Translations under genes and position numbers: made by a program
DNA from: Bacteroidales bacterium Bact_11
Lineage (GTDB): Bacteria > Bacteroidota > Bacteroidia > Bacteroidales > UBA932
Length of the DNA: 64,000 bases
Assembly (NCBI GenBank): GCA_001603505.1
Contig: LUZC01000023.1
Coordinates: forward strand, 1-64,000
Direction of reading: 5' to 3'
The notes under the pieces: generated by a model
Told to the model about the DNA's origin: nothing
Database searches by the model: none
The model's input: the letters and a program-made list of their open reading frames with translations, nothing else
Part shown: positions 60,255-64,000 of the stretch, in pieces
How positions within the stretch are numbered: position 1 is the stretch's first letter
Layout of the letters: each line of letters starts with the position of its first letter

Positions 60255-61013
60255 ATGAACAGAAGATCGATGCTCAAGGCGGCCGGAAGTGCCGCTGCGC
60301 TGACCATTTTGGGCGGCATCCCACTAGATGCCGCGGAGGCCGGGATGACGCCGGCCGGCAAACGGAAAAACCGGAAAAAGATTCTCGTGATCGGGGCGCA
60401 TCCCGACGATCCCGAGACCGCCGCGGGCGGCACCATCTGCCTGCTTACGGACGCCGGACACGAGGTGGTGTGCGTGTATCTCACGCGGGGCGAAGCGGGC
60501 ATTCCCGGCAAGAGTCACGAAGAAGCCGCCGCCATCCGCGAAAAGGAGGCCCGCGCCGCCTGCGCCGCTACGGGTGCCAGGCCGCTGTTCATGGACCAGA
60601 TCGATGGCAATACCGAGGTGAATCTTATCCGCTACCGCGAGATGCGCGACATGATCGACCGGGAAAACCCCGATGTGGTCATCACGCACTGGCCCGTCGA
60701 CGGGCATCGTGACCACGCCATCTGCGGCATTCTGGTGCTGGACGCCTGGCGCCGGCTCGAGCGCCGTTTCGAACTCTACTATTTCGAGGTGATGAGCGGG
60801 ACGCAGACGCAGATGTTCCATCCTTCGGATTGGGTGGACATCACCACGACGCACGATCGCAAGTACAAGGCTTGTTTCTGCCACGAGAGCCAGCAGCTGG
60901 AAGACCTGATGAAAGAGTGGCACGATCCGATGGAGCGTTTCCGCGGCCTCGAGTGCCGTACAACCTTCGCCGAGGCCTTCCTCCACCACGTTGAACCCGT
61001 TGCTTTGGTATGA
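60255..61013 (+). CDS. PIG-L/LmbE-family deacetylase with Tat-like signal peptide
   Basis: IGAHPDDPETAAGGTI zinc motif, THWPVDGHRDHAICG; N-terminus MNRRSMLKAAGSAAALTILGG. Confidence 0.88.
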   Translation: MNRRSMLKAAGSAAALTILGGIPLDAAEAGMTPAGKRKNRKKILVIGAHPDDPETAAGGTICLLTDAGHEVVCVYLTRGEAGIPGKSHEEAAAIREKEARAACAATGARPLFMDQIDGNTEVNLIRYREMRDMIDRENPDVVITHWPVDGHRDHAICGILVLDAWRRLERRFELYYFEVMSGTQTQMFHPSDWVDITTTHDRKYKACFCHESQQLEDLMKEWHDPMERFRGLECRTTFAEAFLHHVEPVALV

Positions 61014-61531
61014 GTATGGTCAAGGATATCTATCTGGCGGGGGGATGCTTCTGGGGAGCCGAGCATTTCTTTCAGCAAATGGAAGGCGTGGTACGAACCG
61101 AGGTCGGCTTTGCCAACGGGCATACGCCCGACCCGACCTACAAGGAGGTCTATACCGATACTACCGGCTATGCCGAAACGGTGCACGTGCAATACGATAC
61201 GGACCGCGTGGGGCTGAAGTTCCTGCTGCGCATGTTCTTCAAGGCCATCGATCCTACTTCGCTCAATAAGCAGGGAGAGGATGAGGGCACGCGCTACCGC
61301 ACGGGCATCTATTACACCGATCCGGAGGACTTGCCGAAGATCCGCGCCATTTACGAAGATGAGCAGCGGAAAACCGCCGCTCCCTTTGTCGTAGAGGTCA
61401 AGCCTCTGGAGAATTTCTTCCGCGCCGAAGACTATCATCAGAATTATCTGGACAAGAATCCCGACGGCTACTGCCACCTGCCGCTCGAACTCTTCCGTTT
61501 CGCCCGCGAAGCCAGGCCGGAACGCGACTGA
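61010..61531 (+). CDS. msrA: Peptide-methionine (S)-S-oxide reductase MsrA
   Basis: AGGCFWGAEHFFQ, EVGFANGHTPDPTYKEV, GTRYRTGIYY, FFRAEDYHQNYLDKNP. Confidence 0.95.
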   Translation: MSMVKDIYLAGGCFWGAEHFFQQMEGVVRTEVGFANGHTPDPTYKEVYTDTTGYAETVHVQYDTDRVGLKFLLRMFFKAIDPTSLNKQGEDEGTRYRTGIYYTDPEDLPKIRAIYEDEQRKTAAPFVVEVKPLENFFRAEDYHQNYLDKNPDGYCHLPLELFRFAREARPERD

Positions 61532-62032
61532 TCAGAACGCGTAACGCAGGCCGACGCCGAGGCAGGCATCGAAGTGCCCATACAAAAACCAGTTGTATGT
61601 AGGACGGACGTCTATCGACAGTTGGAGCGGACCGTCGAACTGCCAGTCGAATCCGGTCTGCGCCCCGAGTCCCGGGCCGTAATCGGGCCTTCCGAACTGT
61701 ACGGCGGGACCGGCATAAAAACCGGCTCTGCGTCCCACGGGCCACCGCCATTGGAAACTGGCCGCAACCATCGCGTCTAAATGGACCTTGTTCTGGCCGG
61801 GGTAGTAGTCGTGGATCCTTGCTCCGAAATCTACTTCGATTCGTGTCTTCGGACCGACGAAACGCTGGTAGGAAAGTTCCGCGCCGGCCCCCGGGAAGTC
61901 GATGGCCGCATTCATGTTCCCCGTGAGCCGGATGCCCAACGCGTTGGCGGGCTGCGCTGCCGTCCTGGCCGGAAACCCGGCCAGGACGAGCAGCATCATA
62001 CCAACGGGGAGAAGAACGCGGAGACGCCTCAT
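61532..62032 (-). CDS. Small outer-membrane beta-barrel-type protein, unknown function
   Basis: Signal peptide (MRRLRVLLPVGMMLLVLAGFPARTAAQ) and beta-strand pattern ending in CLGVGLRYAF. Confidence 0.65.
   Translation of the reverse strand: MRRLRVLLPVGMMLLVLAGFPARTAAQPANALGIRLTGNMNAAIDFPGAGAELSYQRFVGPKTRIEVDFGARIHDYYPGQNKVHLDAMVAASFQWRWPVGRRAGFYAGPAVQFGRPDYGPGLGAQTGFDWQFDGPLQLSIDVRPTYNWFLYGHFDACLGVGLRYAF
61961..61988. repeat. Perfect 12-bp inverted repeat inside the signal-peptide-coding region of an OMP gene
   Basis: CGTCCTGGCCGG-AAAC-CCGGCCAGGACG. Confidence 0.8.
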
Positions 62033-64000
62033 TTCTCCAGGTTGAAGCCGCTTATGTCGATGCGGCCGAACGGGGTGTCGTCGTTGTTCAGGGTGTAGGT
62101 CAGCGTGCGGGTTTCGCCGGGCATCAAGTGGATGTAGTTGTCCGACCAGAAGGTGGGGAGGATGCGTGTGCCGTCGGGCTCGCGGGCGATCAGGTGCAGC
62201 ATCAGGGCTGGCACGTCGGAGGTGTTGGTCAGCGTGACGGTCCCGGGCCAGCCGTCCTGGACTTTGACGCGTACCTTTGCGTCGGGCAGCGTGTTGAGGG
62301 CCTGCAGGTTGTCGGTCTCGCGGCCGAGGACGTAGTCGTTCTGCGACAGGAGTTCATCTCCGTCGTACAGTCGCAGGCGGAGGATGCTGACCTCGGGCCT
62401 CGCTTCGGGGGCAGGGATGACGGGCGTGTCGAGGCAGGGCACGGTGCTGTCTTCCGGGGAATCGACCAGGCAGGAATGGATGGAGAGCAGGTTGCCGTTG
62501 AAATCGGAATACTGCACGTCGATGCGCAGATTGCTCCTGTCTCCTGCGCTATAGTTGACTACCTCCACGCATTCTCCCACCGGATTCCACTGGATGTGCA
62601 GCGGTTCGCAGGCCTTGCGGCAGGCGTAGTAGGAGGCGGTGCAGTCGAAGTACCAGTCGTAGGTGCAGAAGGCCATCGACGGCCAGGCCGGGTGGCTCAT
62701 CCAGAGCAGCAGGCCGCGGCGCTGCTTGCTGCGGCTTTCGAAGATCGACCGGTAGGCATCGTAGTTCACCCACTGGGCGCGGGCGGCGAAGGTCTCAGCG
62801 TCGGGCGACGGGCCGAAATACGAATTGACCGCGTCGATGAACGTCTGTCCCCGCTGGGCGCTCTGCAGCGCGAAATCGTGGATGCCCCACATCCGGGACG
62901 GAGGCCAGGCCTGGCTTGCGGGCATCATCTTGAGCAGGCTTTCGATGTTCGGGAAGTTGGGCAGGCCTCTTTCGCTGTGGAACTGCACGGTTTCATACGT
63001 GAATCCGGGAACCGTGTCGAGCAGCCAGTAGTCTTTCGAAGGCAGCCGGTAATACGGGCCGTGGCCCGATACGACGTCGTCGGCCGAGGAGGAGATGTAG
63101 ATACTTTCGGGATTGTCGCGCTTGACCAGTTCCCGCAGCGCGCGGTCGAGCGTTGCCGGGGGATAGCCCTCGTTGCGGCCGCACCAGAGGAGCAGGCACG
63201 GATGGTTGCGGATGCGCAGCATCATGTTCTCGGCGTTGTCCATGAACATGGCCTCGTCGTCGGGATCCGGGCCGTCGGCCGGGTTGGCCAGCCAGAAATC
63301 CTGCCACACGAGGATGCCGAAATGGTCTGCCATTGCATAGAAGCTTTCGTCGCCGATCATGCCCACCCAATTGCGCACCAGGTTGAAGTTCTCGTGACGG
63401 TGGAGCTGCATTGCCGCCCAAAAGTCTGTGGGGTAACGGAGGTTGCTGTCGCTGAAGCCCCAGTTGCCGCCGCGGCCCACCAGCCGCCGCCCGTTGACCC
63501 AGATGCGGAGGTTGTCGCGGGACAGGTCGTAGGTGAACTGCCGTACACCGGACCAGAAACGGATGTCGTGGCTGTCGCCCGCCCGCATGGTCACGTCGTA
63601 AAGATACGGTTCGCCGTAGCCGTTCGGCCACCAGAGCTTCGGGTTTTCCAGCGCCAGCTGCGTGCTGACTTCTTTCGATTCGCCTGCTGCCAGTGACACG
63701 GTCTGGCTGAACGGCACTTCGCCGAAGTTTCCTTCCCACACCGTTTCTACGGGCTGCGCGGATTCGTTGACCAGCGTGGCGCTCAGCGTGATGAGGGCCT
63801 GCGTCGTGTCGAGCTGCGGCGGCAGGGTTTCCTGTGCAGGGAAGCGGCTTACGGCATTGGGATGCAGGATGCGCACCGGCCCGTGGCGTTCGAGCCATAC
63901 TTTGTTCCAAATGCCCATATTGCGTCCGCGGATGGTCGGGATCCAGTCCCAGCCGATGGAGGCGTGGAAGGTGGGGTTGTCGGCGCCGAGGATGCCGCCG
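62029..64000 (-). CDS. Glycoside hydrolase family 2 (exo-beta-glucosaminidase/mannosidase-like), 5' end beyond window
   Basis: Frame stays open from ATG 63918 to 64000 (GGILGADNPTFHASIGWDWIPTIRGRNMGIWNKV), so 63918 is internal; LLLWCGRNEG and FHSERGLPNFP match GH2 catalytic regions. Confidence 0.88.
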   Translation of the reverse strand, partial: GGILGADNPTFHASIGWDWIPTIRGRNMGIWNKVWLERHGPVRILHPNAVSRFPAQETLPPQLDTTQALITLSATLVNESAQPVETVWEGNFGEVPFSQTVSLAAGESKEVSTQLALENPKLWWPNGYGEPYLYDVTMRAGDSHDIRFWSGVRQFTYDLSRDNLRIWVNGRRLVGRGGNWGFSDSNLRYPTDFWAAMQLHRHENFNLVRNWVGMIGDESFYAMADHFGILVWQDFWLANPADGPDPDDEAMFMDNAENMMLRIRNHPCLLLWCGRNEGYPPATLDRALRELVKRDNPESIYISSSADDVVSGHGPYYRLPSKDYWLLDTVPGFTYETVQFHSERGLPNFPNIESLLKMMPASQAWPPSRMWGIHDFALQSAQRGQTFIDAVNSYFGPSPDAETFAARAQWVNYDAYRSIFESRSKQRRGLLLWMSHPAWPSMAFCTYDWYFDCTASYYACRKACEPLHIQWNPVGECVEVVNYSAGDRSNLRIDVQYSDFNGNLLSIHSCLVDSPEDSTVPCLDTPVIPAPEARPEVSILRLRLYDGDELLSQNDYVLGRETDNLQALNTLPDAKVRVKVQDGWPGTVTLTNTSDVPALMLHLIAREPDGTRILPTFWSDNYIHLMPGETRTLTYTLNNDDTPFGRIDISGFNLEK

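Overview
Gene-dense, high-GC chromosomal window of a Bacteroidota (probably Bacteroidales) genome. Lineage clues are the complete Bat/MoxR aerotolerance-type operon, TAnnTTTG promoter -7 boxes, a plugless TonB-receptor-like barrel paired with a giant TPR protein, and tRNA genes lacking encoded CCA. I support about 57 protein-coding genes (two truncated by the window edges), 3 tRNAs (Leu-GAG, Arg-CCT, Val-GAC) and 3 hairpin/T-tract terminators. Most content is housekeeping: truA, exbB/exbD/tonB-like, umuDC, menG/ubiE, guaA, typA, rpmF, xerD, nth, ftsE-like, gyrB, lnt, eno, uvrA, uvrB, a RelA/SpoT homologue, msrA and an amidase. I see no rRNA, CRISPR array, transposase, prophage or recognisable defence island. 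Most long antisense ORFs in the supplied track are codon-bias shadows. The observations most worth following up are: (i) an unusually fused Bat operon (BatB-BatC and BatD-BatE) with signal-peptide-like segments kept at both fusion joints; (ii) convergent gene pairs whose stop codons abut or overlap exactly (TGATCA or CTAA), plus an 80-nt antisense overlap; (iii) closely packed divergent TAnnTTTG promoters and possible leaderless mRNAs; (iv) a uvrB-RSH-uvrA unit whose RSH has a degenerate HD site and no visible ACT domain; (v) a truncated ATP-grasp protein; (vi) several strong unexplained palindromes (eno leader, uvrB/amidase intergenic, OMP signal-peptide region). No decisive evidence of a wholly new system was found. 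The Bat fusions and the TPR/plugless-barrel pair are the best functional candidates.
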